Of a DNA stretch of 34,238 nucleotides, positions 1-9,300 are shown piece after piece; the first letter of the stretch is position 1; each line of letters begins with the position of its first letter. A program made the position numbers and the translations under genes. Under the pieces are notes generated by a model that searched no databases, was not told where the DNA came from, and saw nothing but the letters and a program-made list of their open reading frames with translations. Source of the DNA: an uncultured Clostridia bacterium (GTDB lineage: Bacteria > Bacillota > Clostridia > Lachnospirales > CAG-274). The stretch covers positions 1 to 34,238 of the forward strand of contig CANQIA010000020.1 in assembly GCA_947624015.1 (NCBI GenBank), read 5' to 3'.

Positions 1-134
1 TTGGTAGTAAATTCAGCTTGAAATCCTGCTTGTATGCCCGTAAATCAAGGCTTTTTTGAGATAATCAACCATTTTATACCAAAATTATATTGGATATATA
101 ATGCTATTTTTTTGCTGATTTTTAAAAAAATATA
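1..134. other. Upstream flank with no recognisable gene
   Basis: One plus-strand frame is open from the window edge to a TGA at 57-59, giving only about 18 residues that I do not recognise. The rest is AT-rich with stops in every frame. In many Firmicutes tsf ends just before pyrH, but nothing here resembles an EF-Ts C-terminus, so the usual rpsB-tsf neighbours are not directly upstream. It may hold the tail of an unrelated gene. Confidence 0.4.
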
Positions 135-163
135 TAGTCAAATACGGAAAAATGTGTTATTAT
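135..163 (+). promoter_or_regulatory. Probable sigma-A promoter of pyrH
   Basis: TAGTCA (135-140), a 17-bp spacer, then TATTAT (158-163) preceded by TG at 155-156, an extended -10. It lies 25 bp before the pyrH start and just ahead of GGAAGGAG (173-180). Predicted by eye only. Confidence 0.5.
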
Positions 164-188
164 TATATCAACGGAAGGAGTGCGTTAA

Positions 189-890
189 ATGTACAGCAAA
201 GTAGTACTTAAATTAAGCGGCGAAGCCCTTGCGGGAAATACCCACGGAAGCTTCAACAACGATTTTATATTTTCCATAATAGATCAGATCAAAACCGTTA
301 TATCTGCCGGTACAAAGACAGCTCTTGTAATAGGCGGCGGCAATTTCTGGAGAGGCAGAAGCGCCAATCCCGATATGGACAGAGTAACGGCTGATAAAAT
401 AGGTATGCTTGCCACAGTTATGAACGCCATGTATTTTGCCGATTGTTGCAGGCAAAAGGGCATAGATGCCGTTGTAATGACGCCTATTAAAATTGGCACA
501 TTTACGACGGAATTTTCAAAGGATAGGGCAAACAAGCTTTTGAAAAAGGGCAAATTGGTAATATTTGCCGCAGGTATAGGTCACCCGTTTTTCTCAACGG
601 ATACGGTCACCGCTTTGAGAGCCTGTGAGCTTGGCGCCGATGCGATACTTTTTGCAAAAGCTGTAGACGGCGTTTACGACAGCGATCCTGCCGTAAATCC
701 ATATGCCAGAAAATATGATGTGATAGAGTGCAAGGATATAGTGGAAAAGAATTTGGGAGTTATAGATATAGCTGCGGCAAATCTCTGCTATGAAAATAAA
801 ATACCTGTGATATTATTCGGTTTGGCTGAAGAAAATTGTATTATAAAAGCCGCTAACGGCGAAAAAATCGGTACAACTGTTACCGTATAA
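189..890 (+). CDS. pyrH: UMP kinase (uridylate kinase)
   Basis: Phosphorylates UMP to UDP with ATP in the cytoplasm, in pyrimidine nucleotide synthesis. The 233-residue protein is the usual length for bacterial UMP kinase of the amino-acid-kinase fold, which is unrelated to eukaryotic UMP/CMP kinase. The nucleotide-binding start KLSGE is at residues 8-12, the glycine-rich GGGNFWRG loop at about 49-56, and a late AKAVDGVYDSDP segment matches the family's uridine/ATP region. The ATG is set by GGAAGGAG ending 8 nt upstream. First gene of the cluster running to polC, with frr 33 bp downstream. Unlike the common arrangement, it seems to have its own promoter rather than following tsf. Confidence 0.97.
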   Translation: MYSKVVLKLSGEALAGNTHGSFNNDFIFSIIDQIKTVISAGTKTALVIGGGNFWRGRSANPDMDRVTADKIGMLATVMNAMYFADCCRQKGIDAVVMTPIKIGTFTTEFSKDRANKLLKKGKLVIFAAGIGHPFFSTDTVTALRACELGADAILFAKAVDGVYDSDPAVNPYARKYDVIECKDIVEKNLGVIDIAAANLCYENKIPVILFGLAEENCIIKAANGEKIGTTVTV

Positions 891-923
891 AATAAATATA
901 AGTTAAACAAGGAGGTATTATTT

Positions 924-1478
924 ATGTCTGAACATACTAAAGTCTATGAGGAAAAAATGGGCAAGACTGTAAAAAATTTAACTAATGAGCTGCTTGGCAT
1001 AAGAGCGGGCAGAGCAAATACTCATGTGCTTGACAAGGTGGTCGTAGAGTGCTACGGTATGGAAATGCCCCTTAATCAAGTGGCAAATATTTCGGTTCCC
1101 GAAGCAAGAGTGCTTATGGTACAGCCCTTTGATAAGTCAACAATTAAAGCCGTTGAAAAGGGTATCAACAAAGCGGATATAGGCATTAATCCCAATAATG
1201 ACGGCAATGTTATAAGGCTTGTATTTCCGGAGCTTACAGAGGAAAGAAGAAAATCTCTTACAAAAGATGTTAAGAAAATGGGAGAGGGTTCAAAGGTCGC
1301 TATCAGAAATATAAGACGTGACGCTATGGACTTTGTAAAAAAGCTTGAAAAGAAAAGCGAGATCACAGAGGACGAATTAGATGACCTTGAAGAAGAGATC
1401 CAGAAGCTTACTGATAAATTCACAAAAGAAATTGACAAGGCTATTGAAACAAAAAGCAAAGAGATAATGTCGATCTAA
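924..1478 (+). CDS. frr: Ribosome recycling factor
   Basis: Splits post-termination ribosomes together with EF-G. At 184 residues it has the standard RRF length. It shows the N-terminal helix, the conserved LLGIRAGRANTHVLDKV stretch near residues 24-40, and the long charged C-terminal helices rich in Lys/Glu (LTEERRKSLTKDVKKMGE and following) of the three-helix bundle. GGAGGT at 911-916 gives a strong ribosome binding site 7 nt before ATG. Located between pyrH and uppS as in most Firmicutes, and followed by a hairpin that may reduce read-through into uppS. Confidence 0.97.
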   Translation: MSEHTKVYEEKMGKTVKNLTNELLGIRAGRANTHVLDKVVVECYGMEMPLNQVANISVPEARVLMVQPFDKSTIKAVEKGINKADIGINPNNDGNVIRLVFPELTEERRKSLTKDVKKMGEGSKVAIRNIRRDAMDFVKKLEKKSEITEDELDDLEEEIQKLTDKFTKEIDKAIETKSKEIMSI

Positions 1479-1489
1479 ATAATCTGAAT

Positions 1490-1521
1490 AATAAGTCTGG
1501 CATTTTTGTGTCAGACTTATT
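1490..1521 (+). terminator. Hairpin between frr and uppS (weak terminator or attenuator)
   Basis: A 13-bp stem (1490-1502 with 1509-1521, one G-U pair) with a 6-nt TTTTTG loop. It is not followed by a clear U-tract, so partial termination or an mRNA-processing/stability role is more likely than full termination. The downstream genes have no other obvious promoter. Confidence 0.5.
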
Positions 1522-1547
1522 TGCGGTAATGAGAAATGAGGGATATT

Positions 1548-2270
1548 ATGGCAAACTCAGTGCCTAAGCATATAGGAATAATAATGGACGGTAACGGGCG
1601 ATGGGCTAAGAAAAAACATCTTCCGAGAGTAATGGGGCATCAGCAGGGTGCAAAGACGCTGGATAAGCTTTTAAACGATGCAAAAGGCTTAGGTGTTGAG
1701 CATATTACCGTATACGCCTTTTCTACCGAAAACTGGAAAAGGACCGAGGAAGAAGTCAGCGGTATAATGGGAATACTGAGAGAATACATAAACAAGTATT
1801 TTAGAGATTATGCCAACAGCGACTTCAGAGTGGATTCAATAGGCGAACTTTCGGCTCTCTCAGAGGATCTTCAAAAGGATATAGCAAGGCTTAAGGAAGT
1901 ATCAAAGGACAGAACGGGCATTCATCTTACAATAGCCATGAATTACGGCAGCAGAGATGAAATAAAAAGAGCTGTCCAAAAAATAGCCCGTGAGGTCAAT
2001 GACGGCAAATTAAATGTATCCGATATAACGGAAGAGCTTATATCCGATCATCTTGACAGCGCAGGAACGCCTGATCCGGAGCTTATAATAAGGACAAGCG
2101 GAGAGATGAGAACGAGCAATTTCCTTTTATGGCAGAGCGCTTATTCGGAATACTATATTACAGATAAGCTGTGGCCCGATTTTACAATAGATGATTTAAA
2201 GACCGCCATCGAGGCTTATCAAAGCCGTGACAGACGATTTGGCGGAAGGAACGAGGTTAAACGGAAATGA
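1548..2270 (+). CDS. uppS: Undecaprenyl diphosphate synthase (cis-prenyltransferase)
   Basis: Condenses isopentenyl diphosphate onto farnesyl diphosphate to make the C55 lipid carrier for peptidoglycan and other wall polymers. Hallmarks are GIIMDGNGRWA near the N-terminus (catalytic Asp14, in the 240-residue numbering), the STENW segment, and RTSGEMRTSNFLLWQ near residues 189-203, followed by the SEYYITDKLWPDF C-terminal motif. I chose ATG 1548 because GAGGG (1538-1542) sits 5 nt upstream; the in-frame ATG at 1536 has no comparable site and overlaps that Shine-Dalgarno. The stop overlaps the cdsA ATG (ATGA), so translation is probably coupled. Confidence 0.96.
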   Translation: MANSVPKHIGIIMDGNGRWAKKKHLPRVMGHQQGAKTLDKLLNDAKGLGVEHITVYAFSTENWKRTEEEVSGIMGILREYINKYFRDYANSDFRVDSIGELSALSEDLQKDIARLKEVSKDRTGIHLTIAMNYGSRDEIKRAVQKIAREVNDGKLNVSDITEELISDHLDSAGTPDPELIIRTSGEMRTSNFLLWQSAYSEYYITDKLWPDFTIDDLKTAIEAYQSRDRRFGGRNEVKRK

Positions 2271-3061
2271 TTATCAGAATTATATCTGCAATGGTTGGGA
2301 TACCCTTACTGTTGTTTTTCATAATTGTGGGCGGGCTGCCGCTTAAGATCGTTACGCTCATCGTATCATTGATAGGTATGTTCGAGCTGTACAGAGCGGT
2401 CTCAGGCAGACTTAAGCTTGTACATTTGGTTGGCTTTTTGCTTGAAATAATATATTTTATTATTACGTTTGTTGAGAATGTATATTTGTCTTCAAATATA
2501 TTTATATATATTGCGGTTCTTCTGATAATGATGATATTGGTGGTATTTCACAGAACAAACAATATCAATGACGGAGCGATCACGATATTCGGATTTTTTT
2601 ACATAGGTGTAATGCTCAGTCTTATATGCAGGATACGGGATTTTTCAACTATGTTTGCCTGGCTGCCCTTTATATTTGCCTTTGCAAGCGATACGGGTGC
2701 ATACTTTGTGGGTTCGGTTTTGGGCAAACATAAATTTACGCCTGAGCTTAGTCCTCATAAGTCGGTGGAAGGCGCAATTGGCGGCATAATAACAACGGCA
2801 GTGATCTCGGCTATCTATGCGGTCATATGCTGCAAATACTTTTTTCTTGACATTAAATTTATACCTTTGTTTGCGGCGGCAGGAGCGGTAGGCTCCGTAT
2901 TCGGGCAGTTTGGCGATCTGGCGGCATCTGCCATAAAGAGATACACGGGCATAAAAGACTATGGCAATATTATGCCCGGACATGGCGGAGTTTTGGACAG
3001 ATTCGATTCTGTGCTTTTTACACTGCCTCTTGTTTATATTGTTATGCTTATTATGGCTTAA
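2267..3061 (+). CDS. cdsA: Phosphatidate cytidylyltransferase (CDP-diglyceride synthase)
   Basis: Membrane enzyme converting phosphatidic acid and CTP to CDP-diacylglycerol, the branch-point of phospholipid synthesis. The 264-residue protein is made of successive hydrophobic helices. Near the C-terminus, about residues 221-246, it carries the CDP-diglyceride synthetase signature: S-x2-K-R then K-D, then PGHGGVLDRFDS. An earlier SPHKSVEGAIGG motif is also typical of the family. It starts inside the uppS stop codon and ends directly before dxr, whose ribosome binding site overlaps its stop. Confidence 0.96.
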   Translation: MIIRIISAMVGIPLLLFFIIVGGLPLKIVTLIVSLIGMFELYRAVSGRLKLVHLVGFLLEIIYFIITFVENVYLSSNIFIYIAVLLIMMILVVFHRTNNINDGAITIFGFFYIGVMLSLICRIRDFSTMFAWLPFIFAFASDTGAYFVGSVLGKHKFTPELSPHKSVEGAIGGIITTAVISAIYAVICCKYFFLDIKFIPLFAAAGAVGSVFGQFGDLAASAIKRYTGIKDYGNIMPGHGGVLDRFDSVLFTLPLVYIVMLIMA

Positions 3062-3073
3062 GGAGTGTTTATT

Positions 3074-4219
3074 TTGACTGAAAATATTGCAATACTTGGT
3101 TCAACAGGCTCTATCGGCACACAGACCCTTGAAGTGATAAGGGATATAGGCGGTATAAGAGTATGGGCTATGAGTACAAACAAAAGAATAGATCTGCTTG
3201 AAAAACAGGTCAGAGAATTTAAGCCTGAGATCATATGCGTTATGGACAATGAAAAAGCCGAAGAGTTCAAAAAAATGGTTGCAGATCTGCCTGTAAAGGT
3301 CTATACGGGTATGGAAGGGCTTATTGCCGTTTCCACATACCCTAAAGCCGATACGGTAGTAAATTCCGTAGTGGGTAATATCGGTCTTGTGCCAACTATT
3401 GAGGCAATTAAGTCCAAAAAGAATATTGCTCTTGCAAACAAAGAGACACTTGTTACCTCGGGAGAGCTTGTAATGAAGCTTATAGATGAAAACGGCGTCA
3501 ATATGTACCCTGTTGACAGCGAACACTCAGCTATATTCCAGTCCCTGCAGGGTAATAAAGGAAACAAAATAGCAAAAATATTTTTGACTGCATCAGGCGG
3601 TCCCTTCAGAACATACAAGGACGTTTCAAAGGTCACGGTGGATGACGCCCTCAGACATCCCAACTGGGATATGGGTAAAAAAATTACCATAGATTCTGCT
3701 ACGCTTATGAACAAAGGGCTTGAAGTGATTGAAGCAAAATGGCTCTTTAATGTTGAGCTGGATCAAATACAGGTGCTTGTGCATCCTCAGAGCATAGTGC
3801 ATTCAATGGTAGGCTACGAGGACGGCGCAGTTATAGCAGAGCTGGGAGAACCCGACATGAGGGTACCCATACAGTATGCTCTGACTTATCCCAAGAGGGT
3901 CAAAAATTCATTCCCCAAAATAGATTTCTTTGAACGAAACGATCTGACCTTTGAACGACCTCATAACGATAGATTCCCCTGTCTGGAACTAGCTTACAGA
4001 GCTATAAGAACAGGCGGTACCATGCCTGCCGTATTAAATGCGGCAAATGAAATAGCCGTAGCCAAGTTCATAGATAAGAAAATCGGATTTTTGGATATTC
4101 CTAAGCTTATAGAAAAAACAATGGATGCATATAATGTTAAGTATGATTATAATTTAGAGGATGTTCTTGCGGCTGATAAATGGGCAAGAGAATATGCCGA
4201 AAACTTAGAGGTGAATTAA
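3074..4219 (+). CDS. dxr: 1-deoxy-D-xylulose 5-phosphate reductoisomerase
   Basis: Converts DXP to MEP with NADPH, the first committed step of the MEP isoprenoid pathway. The protein opens with the NADPH-binding GSTGSIGTQTLEV. It carries VDSEHSAIFQ (metal/substrate site), the GGPFR loop, and MNKGLEVIEAKWLF followed by HPQSIVHSMV, all standard for Dxr. I place the start at TTG 3074, giving 381 residues: AAGGAG at 3060-3065 is 8 nt upstream, while the longer GTG start at 3065 falls inside that Shine-Dalgarno. It feeds the same isoprenoid pool as ispG and uppS in this cluster and abuts rseP directly. Confidence 0.97.
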   Translation: MTENIAILGSTGSIGTQTLEVIRDIGGIRVWAMSTNKRIDLLEKQVREFKPEIICVMDNEKAEEFKKMVADLPVKVYTGMEGLIAVSTYPKADTVVNSVVGNIGLVPTIEAIKSKKNIALANKETLVTSGELVMKLIDENGVNMYPVDSEHSAIFQSLQGNKGNKIAKIFLTASGGPFRTYKDVSKVTVDDALRHPNWDMGKKITIDSATLMNKGLEVIEAKWLFNVELDQIQVLVHPQSIVHSMVGYEDGAVIAELGEPDMRVPIQYALTYPKRVKNSFPKIDFFERNDLTFERPHNDRFPCLELAYRAIRTGGTMPAVLNAANEIAVAKFIDKKIGFLDIPKLIEKTMDAYNVKYDYNLEDVLAADKWAREYAENLEVN

Positions 4220-5293
4220 TTGTCAATTGTTTTAACCCTATTGATTTTCACGGTCATTGTTGTAATACACGAAGCGGGTCATTTCTGGGTCGCCAAAAAA
4301 TGCAATGTTCTTATTGAGGAATTTTCCGTGGGAATGGGGCCCAAACTCTGGGGTTTCAAAAAGGGAGATACTCAGTACAACATAAGAATACTGCCATTAG
4401 GCGGCTTTTGCAGAATGGCGGAGGAGATTACGGAAAGAGACGACGTTATATCCTTTAACGATACAAGTCCCTTGCAGAGGATAGCAATATGTTTTGCAGG
4501 TCCTCTTATGAATTTTGTATTGGCATTTATTGCTATGACAGCTATCGCTTTATGTTCGTATATGCTCACTACGGAGGTCACATCCGTTAATATGGATTCT
4601 CCCGCTGCCGAGGCAGGCGTTCAAGTGGGAGATATTATTACAGCCATAGACGGACACAGCGTACACAACAGAAACGATTTTAATTTCTATACATCAAAAA
4701 GCGATAACGACGGCTTTACAGTTACGGTCAAAAGAGATAATAAAAAAATCGATCTCAATATTACTCCCAGATATGATGAAAAAGAAAAAAGGATACTTTT
4801 TGGCTTTTCACTGAATATAAAGGCTCCCTATTTTGATATTATGGAGCTTGATAATAATGATATGCTAGAGAAGGGCAATTTTGGCGAATATATATCCTAT
4901 GGATTTTTCAGTATGATAAGTATTGTAAAAATAACTGTATATTCTTTTCTGGAGCTTGTAACAAGCAAGATAGCCATTACGCAAATGTCGGGTCCCATAG
5001 GTATCACATCCGCCGTAGGCCAGGTATATAACGAGACCGTTAAAGTAAGCGGCTGGGCTGTTTTTTTCTCAATGCTCAATCTTACGGCGCTTTTAAGCGC
5101 AAATTTAGGCGTTATAAATCTTTTCCCCTTGCCAGCAATAGACGGCGGTCGTATAGTTATAGCTTTTGTAGAGCTTATAACAGGCAAAACAGTGCCTGCA
5201 AACATAGAAGGTCTTATACACTTTTTGGGCTTTGTTTTTCTTATGGCATTGGGAATATATATAGCATTTAACGATGTACTTAAATTGATTTAG
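4220..5293 (+). CDS. rseP: RseP/RasP-type intramembrane site-2 zinc metalloprotease
   Basis: Cleaves membrane-embedded substrates such as anti-sigma factors and leftover signal peptides. HEAGH at residues 17-21 in the first membrane helix is the zinc-binding HExx[13 protein letters not shown] near residues 300-311 carries the third metal ligand (Asp) in the late transmembrane region. One PDZ domain lies between, at roughly residues 105-170 ([19 protein letters not shown]). Length 357 residues, within the Gram-positive range. The start is TTG 4220, immediately after the dxr TAA, with GAGGTG at 4208-4213 as ribosome binding site. The substrate cannot be read from the sequence. Confidence 0.94.
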   Translation: MSIVLTLLIFTVIVVIHEAGHFWVAKKCNVLIEEFSVGMGPKLWGFKKGDTQYNIRILPLGGFCRMAEEITERDDVISFNDTSPLQRIAICFAGPLMNFVLAFIAMTAIALCSYMLTTEVTSVNMDSPAAEAGVQVGDIITAIDGHSVHNRNDFNFYTSKSDNDGFTVTVKRDNKKIDLNITPRYDEKEKRILFGFSLNIKAPYFDIMELDNNDMLEKGNFGEYISYGFFSMISIVKITVYSFLELVTSKIAITQMSGPIGITSAVGQVYNETVKVSGWAVFFSMLNLTALLSANLGVINLFPLPAIDGGRIVIAFVELITGKTVPANIEGLIHFLGFVFLMALGIYIAFNDVLKLI

Positions 5294-5304
5294 AGGTGGT
5301 ACAA

Positions 5305-6357
5305 ATGATACAAAGAAAAAAAACACAAGTTGTGAATATAGGCGGCGTGCTTATAGGAGGCGATAATCCTATTGCGATACAGTCTATGTGCAATACTAAA
5401 ACATCCGATGTAAAGGCAACTGTGGCGCAGATAAAGGAATTGGAAAAAGAGGGCTGCGAGATAATAAGAGTTGCCGTTCCCGATATGGAAGCCGCCGAGG
5501 CTATAAAGGATATAAGAAATCGGATAAATATTCCTCTTGTTGCCGATATACATTTTGATTACAGGCTTGCTTTAAAGGCAATTGAAAACGGCGTTGATAA
5601 GCTCAGAATAAACCCCGGAAATATCGGAGGAGAGGATAGAGTAAAGGCTGTTGTTGACGCTGCAAAAAAAAGGAGAATACCTATAAGGATAGGCGTTAAT
5701 TCAGGCTCTCTTGAAAAAAGCATACTTGAAAAATACGGCGAGGTGACTCCAGAAGGTCTTGTGGAAAGCGCTTTGGGACATGTAAGGATACTCGAAAAAT
5801 ATGATTTTCATGATATAGTTATATCCATAAAAGCTTCAAATGTGCCGTTTTCATTGGAGACCTATTCACTTCTTTCACAGTCTGTGGACTATCCTATCCA
5901 TTTGGGTATAACAGAAGCGGGAACAGAATGGAGCGGAACAATAAAATCCTCCGTAGGCATAGGCGCAATACTTGCTATGGGTATCGGCGATACAATAAGA
6001 GTTTCTCTTACAGGCAAGCCTGTTGACGAGGTAAAGGTGGCAAAGGAAATACTTAAATCCCTTGGTTTAAGAAAATTCGGTATAGAATTCGTATCCTGTC
6101 CCACCTGCGGAAGAACGTGTATCGATTTGATCGGTCTTGCAAATATGGTGGAAGAAAGGTGCAGAAATATAAATAAGGATATAAAGGTAGCCGTTATGGG
6201 CTGCGCCGTAAACGGTCCCGGAGAGGCACGGGAGGCAGATATAGGAATAGCCGGAGGAAAGGGCTACGGTCTTATATTTAAAAAAGGCGAAATACTTAAA
6301 AAGCTGCCCGAAAGTCAACTGCTCGATGCTCTTATGGAGGAGATCGACAAGCTTTAG
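5305..6357 (+). CDS. ispG: 4-hydroxy-3-methylbut-2-enyl diphosphate synthase (flavodoxin/ferredoxin-type)
   Basis: Iron-sulfur enzyme of the MEP pathway that reductively opens MEcPP to HMBPP. The TIM-barrel region contains [15 protein letters not shown] and the [13 protein letters not shown] stretch. The C-terminal reductase-like part has CPTCGRTC (Cys265 and Cys268) and [10 protein letters not shown] (Cys300 plus the conserved Glu), which bind the 4Fe-4S cluster. I start at ATG 5305 (350 residues) because GAGGTGG (5293-5299) is its Shine-Dalgarno; a GTG at 5296 lies inside it. It is the second MEP enzyme in this cluster, 11 bp after rseP. Confidence 0.96.
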   Translation: MIQRKKTQVVNIGGVLIGGDNPIAIQSMCNTKTSDVKATVAQIKELEKEGCEIIRVAVPDMEAAEAIKDIRNRINIPLVADIHFDYRLALKAIENGVDKLRINPGNIGGEDRVKAVVDAAKKRRIPIRIGVNSGSLEKSILEKYGEVTPEGLVESALGHVRILEKYDFHDIVISIKASNVPFSLETYSLLSQSVDYPIHLGITEAGTEWSGTIKSSVGIGAILAMGIGDTIRVSLTGKPVDEVKVAKEILKSLGLRKFGIEFVSCPTCGRTCIDLIGLANMVEERCRNINKDIKVAVMGCAVNGPGEAREADIGIAGGKGYGLIFKKGEILKKLPESQLLDALMEEIDKL

Positions 6358-6372
6358 ATTGGTGTGAGTTAA

Positions 6373-9300
6373 ATGAAAAATGTAGAGTTTAACAAGGCAT
6401 TTGAAAAAATATCACTTTCAGCCAATGTTAAAACTAATTTAAAAAATACGTTTGTAAACGATATCAAGGTCCATACCGAAAACAAGTCTATGGAGGTATT
6501 TTTATCTTCGGAACAGCTTATAGACGAAAGCTGTATACCCGATCTGGAGGATGATATTATAGAAAACTTCCCTAGCATAGACAATGTTAAAGCGCATATT
6601 TCATATATTATGGATTCTGATGATAATGAAAAAATAGCCTTGTATTGGGATAAGCTTGGGGATATTGTAAAAAATGTCAATAGGATATGTTATTTTTCAT
6701 TTAAAAATGCCGACTGGAAACTGAACAATGATATTCTTGAGATATATGTTGACAACAATAATGCCTTTTTCTTTGAAGCTTTCAATATAGATAAAAAAAT
6801 AAGCAGAGCTCTTAACAGCAGACTTAATATAAACGTAAAAGTTGTTTTTATAAATAAAGCCATAGATAAAAAGCAACAGGAAAATAACAATAAAATACTT
6901 GCCGGACGAAATAAGATGTATATGGAAAGAGCCGCAGAAAATAATAGCTCTGACAATAGTACAGCCATTGGAACACCTGCCATATCATACAGCAAATTCA
7001 AACCTCGCAGGCGAGGAAATATGTCTGCGCCGTCTCTTGCGGCTATTGATGAAGAGCCTATTTCCATAAAAGAAGCCTACTATTCCGAAGCAACATCTGT
7101 TGTCATAGAGGGCAGGGTATATATTGAAGCGGAAACAAAAGAAACAAGAAACGGAAAATTAATTGTAAGATCGGCAATCACAGACGGCACCGATTCCATA
7201 TTTATAAAAGCCTTTATGGAGCCTGATGATTACGAAACATACAAAAAATTGCTAAGCAAAGGGAAAAAGCCGATTTATATAAAGGTAAAGGGCAGGATCG
7301 AAGCGGATCAATTTGAAAAAGGCGAACAGGTACTTATAATAAGCGCCGTCAATGAAGGCAAAGCCCCTGAGATCAAGAAAGACGATGCCCCCGAAAAACG
7401 TGTGGAGCTTCATCTTCATACCAATATGAGCATGATGGATGGCATAACTACTGCATCGGAATATATAGATCGTGCCATTTACTGGGGGCATAAGGCGATC
7501 GCATTTACCGATCACGGTGTTGTACAAGCCTTTCCCGATGTTATGAAAGCAATAGCAGGCAAGGATATTAAGCCTCTTTACGGCTGCGAAGGATACCTTG
7601 TAAACGATATCGGCGCTATTGTAAAGAATTCCCACGGTCAGAAATTGGACAGTACATATGTGGTGTTTGATCTTGAAACAACAGGTCTTGATAAAAAAAG
7701 GGATAAAATAATAGAAATAGGAGCCGTTAAAATTACAGGCGGAAAAATAACGGACAGGTTCTCCACATTTGTTGATCCCCAACAGCCTATTGAACCAAAG
7801 ATATCAAGACTTACCGGAATATATAATGAAACAGTTGAAAATTCCCCTGTTGAGGATGAAATACTTCCCGAATTTATGAAGTTTATAGAAGGCAGCATAC
7901 TGGTAGCTCACAATGCTTCATTCGATACCGCCTTTATAAGAAGATATGCGACAGAGAAGGGCTATGGCATGGATAATACCGTTATAGATACCGTAGGCTT
8001 GGCAAGAATGCTTTTACCTACCTTGTCTAATTTTAAACTGGATACGGTATGTATCGAACTTGGCGTATCTCTTGAAAATCATCACAGAGCCGTGCATGAT
8101 GCTGAGGCAACTGCCCTGTGTTTTATTGAATTTATTAAAAAACTGGAAGAAAAGGGCATTAACTCTGTTGATGATATTAATGCGGCAGGCGTAGATTCTA
8201 TTGATAAATCCAAAATTCCCAAGAGATACCACATTATTATATTTGCCAAAAATCAAATGGGATTAAAAAATCTATATCAGCTCGTATCTGCTGCCCATAC
8301 CAAATATTTCAGCACAAAGGGTGGCAGACCGCATTTCCCGAAGTCGGAAATACTTAAATACAGAGATAATCTTATACTGGGTTCAGCCTGTGAAGCAGGA
8401 GATCTGTATGAGGCAGTGTATAATGACGCCCCTGAGGAGGATATAAAAGAGATTGTCGATTTTTATGATTATCTTGAAGTACAGCCAATAGGCAACAACA
8501 GATTTATGATAAACAATAAGAGCAGGAACGGTAAATCTGTAAAAAGCGAACAGGATCTTATTGATATCAACAAGAGGATAATTGCGCTTGGAGATAAATA
8601 TCACAAGCCGGTAGTTGCAACGGGCGATGTGCATTTTATAGACCCGGAATGCGCTGAATTCAGAAGGATAGTGCAGATAGGAGAAGGCTATAAGCTTGAA
8701 GACTGTGAAAACCAGGCGCCCTTGTATTTTAGGACAACCGAAGAAATGCTGAATGAATTCTCATATCTTGACAAGGGAAAGGCATATGAAATAGTTGTTA
8801 CAAACACTAACCTTGTAGCAGATATGATCGATGACGGTATCATACCTATACTTAATCAGAAATGTCCTCCCAAGATACCAGGTTCGGATGAAGATCTCAG
8901 AGAAATGACTATTAAAAATGCTAAAGACATTTATGGCGATCCCTTGCCGGAAAATATTGCGACAAGGCTCAACAGGGAGCTTGATTCTATAATAGGCAAC
9001 GGATATGCCGTATTGTATATAATAGCTCAAAAGCTTGTAAAAGATTCAAACGACCATGGATATATAGTAGGTTCAAGAGGCTCCGTAGGCAGCTCCTTTG
9101 CGGCTACAATGGCAGGAATAACAGAGGTAAATCCCCTTGATCCCCATTATGTATGTCCCAAATGCAAATACTCCGATTTCACGTCGGAAGAGGTGCAGAA
9201 GGTAGCGGGTAATTCGGGCTTTGACCTACCTGACAAGAAATGTCCCATATGCGGAACTGAAATGAATAAAAACGGACAGGCAATACCCTTTGAGACCTTC

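Noticed and set aside
3065..3073. GTG start for dxr (and similar upstream starts for uppS at 1536, ispG at 5296, rqcH at 17549, ykvI at 29266)
   Set aside because: Each upstream start codon overlaps the Shine-Dalgarno of a better placed start a few codons later.
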